Shown: positions 1-10,848 of the stretch, piece by piece
How positions within the stretch are numbered: position 1 is the first letter of the stretch
How the letters are laid out: every line of letters begins with the position of its first letter
Assembly (NCBI RefSeq): GCF_030272615.1
Contig: NC_081405.1
Location: forward strand, 26,238,272 to 26,302,271
Source of the DNA: Cryptomeria japonica
Lineage: Eukaryota; Streptophyta; Pinopsida; Cupressales; Cupressaceae
Direction: 5' to 3'
DNA: 64,000 nt
The notes under the pieces: model-generated
Databases searched by the model: none
What the model was told of the DNA's origin: nothing
Seen by the model: only the letters and a program-made list of their open reading frames with translations
Position numbers and translations under genes: made by a program

Positions 1-974
1 GAATTATTTGAAAGCTACATCCATATCTCTCTAAAATGTAGCTCCTACATTTTTTAATCCAAATGGCATTCTCACATATACATAAGTTCCCCATGGAGTA
101 GTGAAAGTTGTCTTAAACTGTTCAGACTCCTTTACCAACACTTGATTATATCCTGAGAAACCAACCATCATGGGTAAAAGATCACATCCTGTCACTCTTT
201 GTAGCATGGCTTCCATATTTGGGGATGAGTAGTTATCTTTCAAGGAAGCAACATTTAGATTCCTAAAATCTACACACAATCTGATGTCTCCATTCTTCTT
301 CCTCACTAGGACCAAATTGGAGACCCATGAAGAATGCCTTATTGGTTTGATAATCCCCCCTTCTCTCAATTTGGTCAACTCTTGTTGCATTTTAGTTTCT
401 AACAAGGGATTGATAGGCCTCTATTTCTGTCTGAAAGGCTTAGCATCTGGAAGTAAAGGAACTTCATGCTAAAAAAGATCTTGTCTATACGCCTTTAGGT
501 CTTCATAAGACCAAGCAAAGACATGCTTATACTTTTTCAATAAATTAATAAGGTTAGTCCTGACATGAGGGGGTAGTTTCTTTCCAATATATACCAACTT
601 AGGGGATGATTTTGTCCCCAAGTTTACCTCCTCTAACTCTTCCAACTTGGTGGTAGACTGCTGACGTAAATGACTATCATTATAACTAAACATGCTCTCC
701 AGCTCCACCATCCCTTTAGGTATTTCATTGGTTTCCAACTGGACCACATCATTTCCAAACATTGTCTCTCTATTGTCTACCACTTCCACCAATGCATTAC
801 AATCAATCTTTTGTCCATCATAATCATCAACACATTGGATAAACCTAAGAATGTCTTCATCATCAACAAAAACTTGCCAATTGTACACATTATCAGGAAT
901 AGAAGGCCTAGATTTTATTTCCACAGTGGAAATACCGGTTAGAATTACATCATCATTTTTCAAAGCAACATTAG
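1..974 (-). pseudogene. Reverse transcriptase (N-terminal part), Ty3/gypsy T1
   Basis: The region gives a pre-RT linker (VNLGT, then KHVFAWSYEDLK) followed by the first RT motifs: IIKPIRHSSWVSN, VRKKNGDIRLCVDFRNLN, GFSGYNQ, the KTTFTTPWGTY stretch and MPFGLKNVGATF. These are the fingers and early palm blocks of Ty3/gypsy RT; the YxDD box would lie beyond base 1. In-frame stops occur near 466-471, 418-423, 28-30 and close to the window edge, several where relatives carry Gln (for example after GATF). The Asp that normally stands before GFSGYN is Val here (MMVGFSGYN), so the first catalytic aspartate is lost as well. The gene continues in frame from the RNase H upstream. Certain as RT; the product cannot be functional. 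Confidence 0.9.
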
Positions 975-1461
975 CTAGGAAATCTGCCATAATATTTTTT
1001 GCTCGCTCTATCCAATTAATAGAAAATGCATCAAAATGCTCAATAACATCCCAAACAGCATGCTTATACTACTTTAATCTATCATTCTTGGATGCATATT
1101 TAGATCTTACCTGAGAAACAACCAATTCTGAATCCCCCATTACTTTCAACAATTGGATTCCATGCCTTTTTGCAACCTCAAGTCCTAGCAACAGGGCTTC
1201 ATACTCTGCAGTATTATTTGTGCACTAGAATGCCAATAAAAATGAATATTTAAAAGTTATACCTGACAGGGACACAAAAAGAACCCCTGCTCTAGATCCT
1301 TCTTTGGAGCAAGCTCCATCAAAATACATCTGCCACAACCCATATTGTTGTACTTGTAGCTCAACTACAATAGGGTCAGTATTCTTCAATTGAGGTGAAA
1401 TTGGTTGAAGTCTAAAGTTATCTAAATCTACATTGATCATACAATTAAGCATACTAGGGTC
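975..1461 (-). pseudogene. RNase H domain placed between protease and RT, T1
   Basis: All four acidic blocks of an RNase H fold are visible in order on the minus strand: YFDGACSKEG (1st Asp), NTAEYEALLLGLE (Glu), VMGDSELVVSQ (2nd Asp) and IMADFLANVAL (last Asp). The style (FDGA, TNNTAEYEAL, GDSELV) is that of the additional archaeal-like RNase H known from Tat-lineage plant gypsy elements. Two in-frame stops lie near 1222-1224 (before CTNN) and about 1072. The position is unusual: it follows the protease and precedes the RT in the same frame, whereas in Tat elements the extra RNase H usually follows RT. Identification as RNase H is firm; the subtype is inferred from motif style only. Confidence 0.8.
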
Positions 1462-2463
1462 TACATTTTCAATTACCCTAGGAGCTTGTGGCTCTCTGTA
1501 TAACTTGACCTAATTTCCACTAATAGGAATGGTAGCATAAGATAAGTCCAGTTGAACATTTCCCCCTACTGCTGCTGCCCACTACCTGGAAAGTAACTTA
1601 CCATAGTAGGGTTTAGTGTCAGTAACAATAACATCCATTTTGTAAGTGGCTTCAAGGAATGCTGCTATTTTTACTTCTACATCTTTCATTGTACCTATCA
1701 TAGGTACTTCTCTGTTATCCATGGCATAGCATTTCCCATACACAGTGGTTACTAATAACCCTAATTCTTTCATAACACCATAGGGCATTACATTAGCAGC
1801 AGCTCCTGAATCTATCATGCAGTTTTTAATCAACCAGTTATTGACTAACAAGGTAACATAGAAGGGATCTACCTGACAAGGCTCCTAAGTGATAGTGGTT
1901 CCAACATAAACCTCTGGGGTTTGGAACTCTTGATCCTTTCCAACTTTAGCTAAACCGGTGGGTAATACTGTGTCACTATCAGATATACTAGAGAATAAAG
2001 ACAAAGTTGCATCCTTATGTTCTTTAATCTTTAGCAATTCTACTAATGGAACAGTGACCTTCATTTGAGTTAAAGCTTGGGCCATATCAAATGTAGAACT
2101 ATTGCATTTTTCAGTATTAACCCTAACCTTTTCTGTTTTGAATTGACTTGCCCTTTTCACCGTCTCTACTCCTTGTACATCGCCAACATTTTTATCATCT
2201 TTGCCTTTATGTACATCCTTAACTTGTTCCCCCTTTTCTTGACCGACCTTGGGGATAGTAGTAGCACTACTTGATGCCCCCCTTTTTGTAACTTCCTTTA
2301 CAAACATAGAACCTAGCTCACCCTGATCAGTGTCTCTCTTAGTGCTTCTCAGGTTATAGTTATGTTTTGCTTTGGCAATTGCAGCCTTAGTGAGATTTCT
2401 AACTTCTTCCTCACTAGGCCTCCTAAGATGAACATCTTCATCTTCAATTGTTACCACATTCAA
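1462..2463 (-). pseudogene. Aspartic protease with gag-protease linker, T1
   Basis: The active-site motif is CMIDSGAAANVMP near 1790-1825, followed by VMKELGL and, about 60 residues on, KPYYGKLLSR where relatives have the LGRPWL-type flap block. Upstream, from 2463, is a hydrophilic linker with a FDMAQALTQMKVTVPLVELLKI segment, which in gypsy polyproteins precedes the protease and may serve as the cleavage region. Stops at about 1882-1884, 1579-1581 and near 1512 break the frame; each is consistent with CAG to TAG. The protein would process the Gag-Pol polyprotein inside the virus-like particle. Family call is secure from the DSG motif and its place between gag and RNase H. Confidence 0.85.
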
Positions 2464-4539
2464 TGTATGATGCCAACCTAATGCTAACTATCCTTGCACT
2501 AGCTTTTCACTATCCAACACATCACTGTATTCACTTTGCACAGATTCCTCATCACTTTCTACGATGGTTTCAAACATATTAATGTCAAGCTTTGCTTCTG
2601 GTCTCATAGATTCTTCAAGAGCTTGAGCCACTGCACACTGATGAGGAGAATGTGGTCCATCACAAGCAATACACCAAGGAGTATTTTATATATTGTCAAC
2701 AGTTTTCCCTTTCAAAGGATCTGGTGTTTCTTGACTTTGGATAATTTTGGGCTTCTCAATTTGGGGTTTACCATCCTTCCAATTGGTATTATATGGCATA
2801 TCATGTAATCTAGGGGGTCTATCTTGCTAGTTATAATGAGGTTTATCATTTTTGTTAACCTTGGCAGTCAAATCTTTCATAGCAGTAACCAATTTCTCTA
2901 TTTTATCATCCTCTTTAGCAACTTTATTAGGTTGTTGTTTGGTTTCTTGCCATAATCTACCATCTGTCCTTCTTCCTAATTTTCCAGATGCTTTTCTGTT
3001 ACTTTCTACATTTATGGCAATTCTAAAAGCATCTCTCAAGTTATGGGGATTTTTATCTCTCAAGATATAGGCCATTTTGGAATCAAATGCATTGTAATAT
3101 GTATTAAGACACATGTTATCATCTAGCCTCATCACTTGATATAATCTGTGCATGGCTTTCTGGAATCTGGCATTGAAATCAGTGACCATTTCATTTTCAA
3201 ATTTTCTAATATTGTTGAACTCATTTAGCATGAAACTCACATTAGTCTTATCACCATACTCCTCTTGAAAGCAATTTTTAAAATCTTCCCATGAACCTAT
3301 GCTATTGACTGGAAGACCTATGTACCAATCTCTTGCATCATCAACCAGGGATTGAACAAACAGTTTCATAATAACATCTTCATCTACTATCTCATAATCA
3401 TTTATTAGATCCCCAAAAGATTTCAGATGTTCCTCAGCACTAATTGCATTATTCCCAACAAATTTATGGAGTCTGTCTCTTAACTCAGTGGGAACATGAT
3501 TTGGATATCCCAAGATCCCATCAAAGAACAATTGTCTATATTGTTCTAGATTGATTGGTCTTCTTTGAAAAGGGGTAATAGCACTATTATTTCCCATGGT
3601 CATTTTAGCTTTTGGGATTGGAGATTGAGGTGCTTGGGTGTATTGTTTATTCACGGGTATTTGGCTTACTAAGGCAATATTAGGTTGTACTACAGGTTGA
3701 GAATTAACTTGAGGAAAGGAAATGTGGTAGGGATTAGGCTTGCTAAGATCTTCTAATGGGAATGTAATAGGGGGAGCCTTTAAGTAATTAATCTTTCTTT
3801 TTACTTCCTGATTCGTTGCTTCTAACTCATCCTTTTCTAGTTCCATTCAAAGATCTTCCTTTTCCTTCCTCATCCTTTCCATCTCTCTTTCATGTGCTAG
3901 AATCCTATGAGAGATCTCTTCTGCAGTTTTAGATTCTATTCCATCATCTACCCATTTCTATTTTCCTTTATCTAGATTGTCTTTAGGAAACTGGGAGTCA
4001 TTAAATACTTCCCTAGTTGGCTGGGGTACTGACTTACAAGCTTGTTTAGTTTTGGGGATTAGAATTTCTCTAATCACAGAGCCTTCCTCGTCACTTTTTT
4101 ATTTCTCTTTAGCAAGTACTTCAAGATCAGCTATCTGTCTAAGAAGCCTATCTCTTTCCATTAGTTTGGCTTTAACTTCCTTCTCCTTATTTGCCTCCTT
4201 TTGGGATCTTAGGGATATTAAATGATGGACTCTTCTATTTAAATCTTCAATCTCTTGAGACACTTTATCCTCATCAGGGAATTTTTCTTCAAAGTTTGAG
4301 GCATTAACTTGATCTATGTCAATCAGACTAATGTTCCCATCAATTGTCCTAGGAACAGAGTGCCTAAATTCATTTGAACTGGTTCTATCTTTTGCAGAAA
4401 CACTAACATGAGATAGATCTTGATTTAAAATAGGTGCATCATTAATATTTCCAAACAATCCCAAATGGAAACCTAAAATATCATGCTCTAAATCTCTGGA
4501 AGATGAATTAGACTTTGCATAAATAGGTCGATCAGGCAT
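2464..4539 (-). pseudogene. Gag (capsid/nucleocapsid) of T1
   Basis: The first in-frame ATG after the PBS is at 4539. The N-terminal 145 codons are acidic to mixed and end in a coiled coil rich in E, K and R. A gap with three stops (near 4096, 3957 and 3847) leads to the capsid region, where the retrotransposon gag fold is recognisable: DVIMKLFVQSLVDDARDWY, GSWEDFKNCFQEEYGD and NEMVTDFNARFQKAMHRL, about residues 400-480 of the whole frame. Near 2630-2675 there is one zinc knuckle of the form CIACDGPHSPHQC (C-x2-C-x3-H-x4-C). Gag coats and packages the element RNA. The frame is shared with protease and pol, with no shift between them. Homology is clear; the exact gag-pro boundary is not. Confidence 0.85.
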
Positions 4540-4875
4540 CTTACCAGTACTATTGTTTTTCTACACCCAAGCAGCATTTGATGGCTCATGCAACACAGAT
4601 CTCTTCTGGCCTCTCTGTGACTATTCTGGCAGACCTTCTTGCAAAGTTTCACGAGGATGTTTCTTCATGAATGATCTTGTGTTTTTTGCTCCTTGCATCT
4701 CGCTTGTCTTCCTTTTAGAAAAATTTGTATCTCATAAGGACTGGTTCAAAAGTAACACAGTCGCCACCCACAAAACTATTGGAATTATGAAAACAAGCAG
4801 TCTTATCCACAAACACACAACAATTTTCTTTACAAGCCTTAACATAGATCTATGTTTATATCTTTATTGTAACTT

Positions 4876-4893
4876 TCCCCAGCAGAGTCGCCA
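4876..4893 (-). other. Primer binding site of T1
   Basis: Minus-strand TGGCGACTCTGCTGGGGA lies four bases after the LTR terminus (...GACAACA at 4898). Sites beginning TGGCGACTC...GGGGA are used by Tat/Ogre-type gypsy elements and have been linked to tRNA-Arg; I have not aligned it to a tRNA. It fixes the LTR end and therefore shows that the sequence 4898-5707 is U5/R of this element. Confidence 0.75.
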
Positions 4894-4897
4894 CTTT

Positions 4898-5707
4898 TGT
4901 TGTCTTCAAAATCTGATTCCCTTTAACATCCTTAAAATAATATGATTAAACTTGGTGCAGAAGAGACATCAAAGATAAGGAAATTCTCAAGAGAACATAT
5001 GACAAGGTTTGATTGAACCTTCTACACTTTGGACTTACTCAGAGCCTAGGTGGGTATACCTTTGTGAATTGAATTCACACTTTCAAACATAAACCCACAG
5101 CAAACCAGTCCAGAAAACCAGTGGATCTATTCACCTTGAAATCAACTGAAAACAAAGAATGGGAACTATACTTAAATTCAGCATTTCGATCAACAAAACA
5201 TGCAATAAACCACTTCAATCAATACCAGTGCCTTATCCCAGGTCACAGAGTCATCTAAACTCAGATAATACTCCTCAAACAAAACATCTTTATGCATCCC
5301 GTTGGCTTGGTTTCTATTAGTCCTTGTATATGCCTGACACCTAAAAGAATTTATGCATTCCAAATTAAGCTATGATCATCAAAATTCATAGTCTCTTCCA
5401 AAGAGATTACTAGTATGAGTGATCCCCGCATCTTTAATTTCCCTCCTAAAGAGAAAATCTAACGAACACTTCTACTAAAATTGTTTTGCAATTCCATTCA
5501 AAAAGAACAACCCTAGATTATTCAGAATGAAAACAGTAAACAAATTTGTAAACACACTTGAAGACAACACAAAGCTTCACTCAAAATCGATGGTTTGTAT
5601 ATTGATATTTAGTTCAAGAAATATTACAAGAAATTTTGAGTATTCTCCATTAGACTTAGAAAAGCTCAGATAAATTTCTGCAGCGTTTTCTTAAAATTCT
5701 TTGTGAT
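4898..5707 (-). repeat. R-U5 portion of T1 5' LTR (left arm of an inverted repeat)
   Basis: This 0.81 kb segment ends in AACA next to the PBS and begins about 25-30 bases downstream of a TATA box, so it matches R plus U5 of the LTR. A closely similar copy lies in opposite orientation at 8743-9549. It also resembles the end of solo LTR F (for example an AGGTA-ACC-CCTAGG block followed by GTAGAAG in both), which ties the two LTRs to one family. Confidence 0.8.
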
Positions 5708-5732
5708 CTCTTTTCCTCTAGTCCTGGTATCC

Positions 5733-5740
5733 ATTTATAA
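5733..5740 (-). promoter_or_regulatory. TATA box of T1 LTR
   Basis: Minus-strand TTATAAAT follows the end of the U3 ORF by about 95 bases. A start site 25-30 bases downstream would fall at about 5705-5710, which is just where the inverted R-U5 copy loses similarity. The match of these two positions is the main support for it being the real promoter. Confidence 0.55.
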
Positions 5741-5835
5741 CAACATGGATGCACAAAGCTTCAGACTTCTCAAGGAGAGTTTGTTACAATCATTTCTTTC
5801 AAAATAAAGAGGTTACAAGGTTTTCGCAAAAATAG

Positions 5836-8742
5836 TTACAAGTTCTTTTTGGCCTCTGCAGTTTCTTCAACAAGTTGTTCAGTTGCAACCTCTTCTACCT
5901 TTTCAGGGGCACTTTCCAACTATTTCGGATCATGGGTGGCATATTTAGTTGTCCACTCACCATACACCTCTTCTGTAAGCCATGAGAAATTAATCACTTT
6001 ATCCTTGGTCTTAGTCAACCTTTTCCAATAATTTCTCATTTTGTTGACTTCTGAATTAAGAAAACCATAATGTGACTTAATTTTCTCTATCTCTTGTATT
6101 GTCAAAACAAAGAAAGAAGCATCATCTAGATCAATAATTCCTTTAACTCTTGCTGACAATTTAGCTTCTATCTCCTTAAGCCACATTTGTTTGTCCTTTA
6201 ATTGATCTGGGCTAGCAAAAACTCTTGAGAGCAACTCAAAAACTTGATCAGTGTACTCCTTTTTGCACAAACTAACCTTCCTATCCACATTATCCACCTT
6301 TGCTGCTAATTGTACTAAGACTTTAGCGACATCAAAAGTGGATTTGATGATGGGATTGGCCTTTGCTTCATCGCAGGATACACACATAAACTCTAAATCT
6401 TGTTCCCTAGGCCTCCATTTGTCAAAAATAAGTGTCAAAATGGCCTTGTCTCTCCTGAGCTCGTTCCATATATCCATAATTTTACCTACATTGTTGTAGA
6501 GCAATGAGGCATTTATTGTATCTGCAAAACTAGAAATTGTAGCCCTTACTTTCTCCTCATACTTCTTTGCATATAAGGCCTGAGCCTGTTTCAAGTTTTC
6601 TAATTCTTGAGGAGTAATTTCAACCATTTGAGAACTGGAGGGTGCTGGAGATGGTGGAAACTCAATGATAGGGCTAGTAGGTGGAGGTCTTGTAGGAGAA
6701 GAGGAGATCATCAATGTTGAAGACTCACCTTGATGGTATTGTCCAGTCAACTAGCTCTGCAACTTGGCAATGATGTTATCCTTACCTCTTACCTCCTCCT
6801 TGGCATTGTTATAGGCCTTCAAAATTGTCTCCAACTTAACTTGGAGGGCCTCTTTCTCTTTAGCTTCTTTCTTTGCTACTGCAACACTAAATTTTGCAGT
6901 CTCTAACATAGTGCTAGCAGCCTCCACTACCCCTGTACTCTACACTCTCTTCACCATCATCCCACCAAGGTAACTTGACCCTGGGGTGTCTTTGCTTTTC
7001 TTACTCTCATTTCTCTTGAGAGACCTCATGACGAGTGCAGCATTATCCTTATTGAAAGTAATCCCCTCCATGGGTTTAGTCTCTTTTCTCATTGCATCTA
7101 GTACCAGGGCATCTGCTATATCCCATTCGAGTAAAATAAGCACTCCAGCTTGTGCTACCATATCTCTTCCCTGCTCAGGGGTGATGGATTTGAATTCTTC
7201 CATCATCTCTTTCTTTGTTTCCTCTTCTACCAGGGCTGGATCTTTATTAGGTTGCTCAGCCTTTCTCTTTTCACATCTAGCATTATATTTATCTATGTGG
7301 TGTTTCCATATAAACTGCATAAATGCTTCTGATGTGACAAAATTGTTATTAGCTAAGAAGGCATTACTTGCCTACTTTATCTCAAGATCCCACTCCTAGC
7401 CTTTAAGTTCAATGGTAGTGATATCCATTTCAGCAGGAATGGGTTCTTCTGGCATTCCTTCCTCCACTTCATCATAAGTGTAGGCAATTTCCCCTAGACT
7501 ACCTAACTGTAGGAGTTGCTCAGCTGCTGCTTGCTCATTTCCTATATGGATAGGGGATTGGGATGGGGAATACAAAGGTGTATCTGATTGTACTTCTTTC
7601 CCCACCCTTTGCTTCTTTGGGCTTTCTTGGATGTCAATGACATCTTGTATCTTCCTCTTTCCTTTGGAGGTAGAGGGCTCCCCTGTTGTAGGCATCAGCA
7701 CACTATAACTGGATTTCTTATGCAATGTATAACCACTAGGAGGGATTACTTTGCTAGAAGCTGACCTACTTAGGATCATTCTCACCTTTTCAGCGTTGCT
7801 TTTGATTATAGCTTCCCTCTTCTCCTTCAGGGTCTGCATCACATCTTTAAAGCAAATGATCAAAAACTTTATTTTCTCCTCCAATGGGAAAAAGCTAGAC
7901 AATGGGTCATAGCTGGCATCAAACTGATGCACAAAATCCAAGGCTTTCTTATAAGCCACCCACTTCTCTTTCCTTAGCTCCTACTCATCTAGATCAAACT
8001 CATTTCTGATGAGGTCTTCAGGAAACTGGAATTGATGAGGTCTACCTCTGCATGCTACCTTCTTTCTAAACATACCGTTGAAGAAGTCTTCTGGATCAGC
8101 ACACCTGGACACTGTAGTGGACAAATGATAAGGCTTGAGGAAATCTTCAAAGCAATTCCAGCCTCCCTTATTTATTACAAATTGGTGGGCTCTGGTAGTT
8201 GCAGGGAAAATAGTCCCTTTACCCCTGCCTGTCAACTCTGCCTCTTGTAAGCCACCAATTTGTCTAAGAATCTCTATGATTTCCACTTTGAGAGGGACCT
8301 GGTAAGGTAGCAAAAATGGGTTGCCTCTGAAACCAAACACTTTGAAAACTGTGGAGACTTGATACAAGTAAATGTCACCCCAGTTATGGATAATTTTTAT
8401 GTTCTCTGCGAATTCTTTTGGTCTTATGAATTCCAGAAGAACTTTGGGGATTCTTGGGTTCTCAGAGCAGAGGAGAGTCCTTATCTTGGATGCAAAATAT
8501 TTATCAAACTTCAAAAAACTGGCATCCTCTCTATCCCATGACAAGACAGTACTCCATAATTGTACTGGCATTTTTTCTCCTTCTTTCTCCTTAACAAGGT
8601 CCAGTCCACTGGCAGAGTAATCACCACCTTTGAAGAGAAAAAGATGCTTTAGGAGTGAGTACCATCCGAAATTTCTATCCACCTTTCCATTCTTGATTCC
8701 TATTAACCCTCAATGAATAGCATTAGCAATGAAAGAGGCATA
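5836..8742 (-). pseudogene. U3-encoded ORF, copy 1 (unknown protein, N terminus missing)
   Basis: A single frame of about 970 codons runs from 8742 to a TAA at 5836-5838, interrupted by in-frame stops only (one TGA near 8708, then TAG near 7978, 7393, 7369, 6937, 6751 and 5917). The first 240 codons form a compact region with HNWGDIYLYQVSTVFKVFGF and NPFLLPYQVP. A middle part is acidic and Ser/Pro-rich with a basic patch (KGKRK...SPKKQR), then helical, coiled-coil-like segments, ending with INFSWLTEEVYGEWTTKY. It is homologous to the ORF at 27914-31644 by these motifs and by matching order. No catalytic motif is recognised. It lies directly upstream of the T1 promoter, so I place it in U3 of the LTR. 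The N-terminal third is missing, cut off at the junction with the inverted R-U5. It could instead be a neighbouring element's gene; the matching arrangement in F argues against that. Confidence 0.7.
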
Positions 8743-9549
8743 ATCGCAAAGAATTGTAAGAAAACGCTGCAAAAATTTATCTGAGCTTTTCTAAGTCTAA
8801 TGGAGAATACTCAAAATTTCTTGTAATATTTCTTGAACTAAATATCAATATACAGACCATCAGTTTTGAGTGAAGCTTTGTGTTGTCTTCAGCTGTGTTT
8901 ACAAATTTGTTTACTGTTTTCATTCTGAATAATCCAGGGTTGTTCTTTTTGAATGGAATTGCAAAGCAATTTTAGTAGAAGTGTTTGTTATCTTTTCTCT
9001 TTAGGAGGGAAATTAAAGATGCGGGGATCACTCATACCAATAAACTCTTTGGAAGAGACTTTGAATTTTGATGATCATAGCTTAATTTGGAATGCATAAA
9101 TTCTTGTAGGTGTCAGGCATATACAAGGACTAATAGAAACCAAGCCAATCAGATGCATAAAAATGTTTTGTTTGAGGAGTATTATCTGAGTTTAGATGAC
9201 TCTATGACCTTGGATAAGGCACTGATATTGATTGAAGTGGTTTATTGCATGTTTTGATCAAAATGCTGAATTTAAGTATAGTTTCCATTCTTTGTTTTCA
9301 GTTGATTTCAAGGTGAATAGATCCACTGGTTTTCTGGACTGGTTTGCTGTGGGTTTATGTTTGAAAGTGTGAATTCAATTCACAAAGGTATACCCACCTG
9401 GGCTTTAAGTAAGTCCGAAGTGTAGAAGGTTCAATCAAACCTTGTCATATGTTGTCTTGAGAATTTCCTTATCTTTGATGTCTCTTCTGCACCGAGTTTA
9501 ATCATATTATTTTAAGGATGTTAAAGGGAAACAGATTTTGAAGACAACA
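8743..9549 (+). repeat. Inverted copy of T1 R-U5 (right arm)
   Basis: Reverse-complementing this segment gives a near-identical match to 4898-5707 over its whole length, ending in the same GAAGACAACA terminus at 9549. It starts close to the predicted transcription start rather than at an LTR start (no TG terminus, no U3, no TATA). No PBS follows it; instead the 3' untranslated part of element B1 begins at 9550. It is either a truncated plus-strand LTR or a fold-back duplication. Confidence 0.8.
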
Positions 9550-10848
9550 GGTGGAGTAGTCTATGTTTTAGGGGGAGAGATTCTTCTTATGCATGTTTCT
9601 ATTTTGGGGAGAGAGAGTTTGATTATCTATTTTGAGATCTTTGGCATTGTTTTCAAAGGGGAAGAGATATCATGTGAAAACATCTTTATATGTCTTGATC
9701 TTAGGGGGAGTTTGCTGGAGATATCTTATTTCTTTGCATTGATTGTTTTTCGCATTCATATGTTTCCAGCAATGCCAAAGGGAGAGATTGTTGGAGATTG
9801 TTGGTCATTATTGCTACTAGGATATGTTTTTGTCATTGATATCAACATATTCCTGTGATTTTCTCTAGTGTGATTGGGAAGATCTTATGATCTGGTTTCG
9901 CAGTTGTCTTTTGCTAATCACTGTTTTGCAGAGCTTGGTATTTCCTCTGGTATATTCCAGTGTGATCAGATCTTGTGTTGATATTTTGGCGTATTGTTTG
10001 GGTTGGTCTTGTTTATCTTGATTTCAAATGGATGGTGATTTGGTGTTTTGAAAGTTATCCTTCTTCATGACAGTTGTTGTTGTTTGAGTGTTCCTGAGTT
10101 ACAGATGTTGATCGATGAAGATTTGATAAGTGGTGTTGGTACAGTTGTTCCTGATGATTCTAAGGTTCTTATTGGTGTTTCCTTATCATTTCATATTTAT
10201 TTTGGTGATCTGCATTGACCATTGCACAAGTTTGTGTTGGTTTTTATGAACCGGTGATGATTTTCGTGTTATGCGGTATTTCTACTAGTGTAGCGTGTTA
10301 TGGTTGATCTTGGCATGATTTCTAGTGGGTAATTCATATGTCAGTTTTGTGTCTACATTATCAGATAGTAATATATGTGTGAACAAGTGATTTATCCTTC
10401 GGTGTTGTGATTGAGGAGAGATTGGTGTTGCCAACTAGATAACTGTGCTTAACCGAAATTGTGATCAGGCATTTGGACATGTTATTCTTTCAATTCATTT
10501 CTTTTGGATTGTAGTCAGAATCTTACTATAAGTCAGTGAGACTTCCCTGAGGGTTGTAGCCTTATGGGTCATTATCTTTTGAGTAGTAAGCTCCAGGCAG
10601 TGTTCCTGAATGCGTGTGCATTCCCCATTGTAATATTTTCACATACTACTATAGAGTATCATCTTACTGTGGGTAGGTTCCCACAGTGGTTTTTCCCTTA
10701 TTCGGGTTTTCCACATCAAAATATTGGTGTTGTGTGTTGTTCTTTCAATTTACCTATCTTTGTTGTTACTATAGTTTATCAGATCAGTTTTTATGATTAA
10801 GTTTGTTAATTCGGTGAAGACTGATTCACCACCCCCACTTCTCAATCT
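9550..10848 (+). mobile_element. B1: copia element, 3' untranslated end and 3' LTR (continues at 19353-19379)
   Basis: Bases 9550-9788 are a non-coding stretch with repeated purine tracts, the last (AATGCCAAAGGGAGAGAT) abutting an LTR that starts TGTTGGAGATTG at 9789. The LTR matches the B2 LTR (22834-24162, opposite strand) at its start (CTAGGATATG, then GTCATTGATATCAACATATTC) and at its end. It is interrupted at 10848 by element A and resumes at 19353-19379, where the terminal part ...TTCTTTGTTGTTGTTAACA completes it. No PBS follows, so this is a 3' LTR. B1's coding part is gone; its left side is joined to the inverted T1 arm. Confidence 0.8.
9563..9787 (+). other. Cluster of polypurine tracts upstream of B1 3' LTR
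   Basis: Five G/A-rich runs occur in 225 bases: TTAGGGGGAGAG, TTGGGGAGAGAGAG, AAAGGGGAAGAGA, TTAGGGGGAG and AAAGGGAGAGA. Only the last adjoins the LTR and should prime plus-strand synthesis. Similar clusters precede the 3' LTRs of A, C and G. Repeated PPT-like tracts at this place are known from some plant copia lineages such as Sireviruses. Confidence 0.6.

Larger units (their letters stand above)
1..8742 (-). mobile_element. T1: Tat-like Ty3/gypsy retrotransposon, 5' half, with a giant 5' LTR
   Basis: Read on the minus strand, the element runs from a truncated long LTR (8742 to 4898) through a PBS (4893-4876) into gag (from 4539), a protease, an RNase H and reverse transcriptase, and leaves the window at base 1. 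Gag through RT lie in one continuous frame over 4.5 kb with no frameshift, broken by about fifteen stop codons, so the copy is dead but structurally preserved. The LTR ends in ...GACAACA, four bases before the PBS. The U3 part of this LTR contains an ORF (5836-8742), which is unusual. The upstream end of the LTR is lost at 8742, where an inverted copy of its own R-U5 begins. Assignment to the Tat side of Ty3/gypsy rests on the Arg-type PBS, the RNase H type and the RT sequence; integrase and the 3' LTR lie outside the window. Confidence 0.8.

Noticed and set aside
1-4539. Alternative genetic code with TAG/TAA read as Gln
   Set aside because: A TGA also interrupts the frame, and a plant retroelement with methylation decay explains the pattern without a code change.
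4898-9549. A DNA transposon with 0.8 kb terminal inverted repeats enclosing an ORF
   Set aside because: The left arm is followed directly by a gypsy PBS and gag, its end is an LTR terminus, and no target duplication fits the outer ends.
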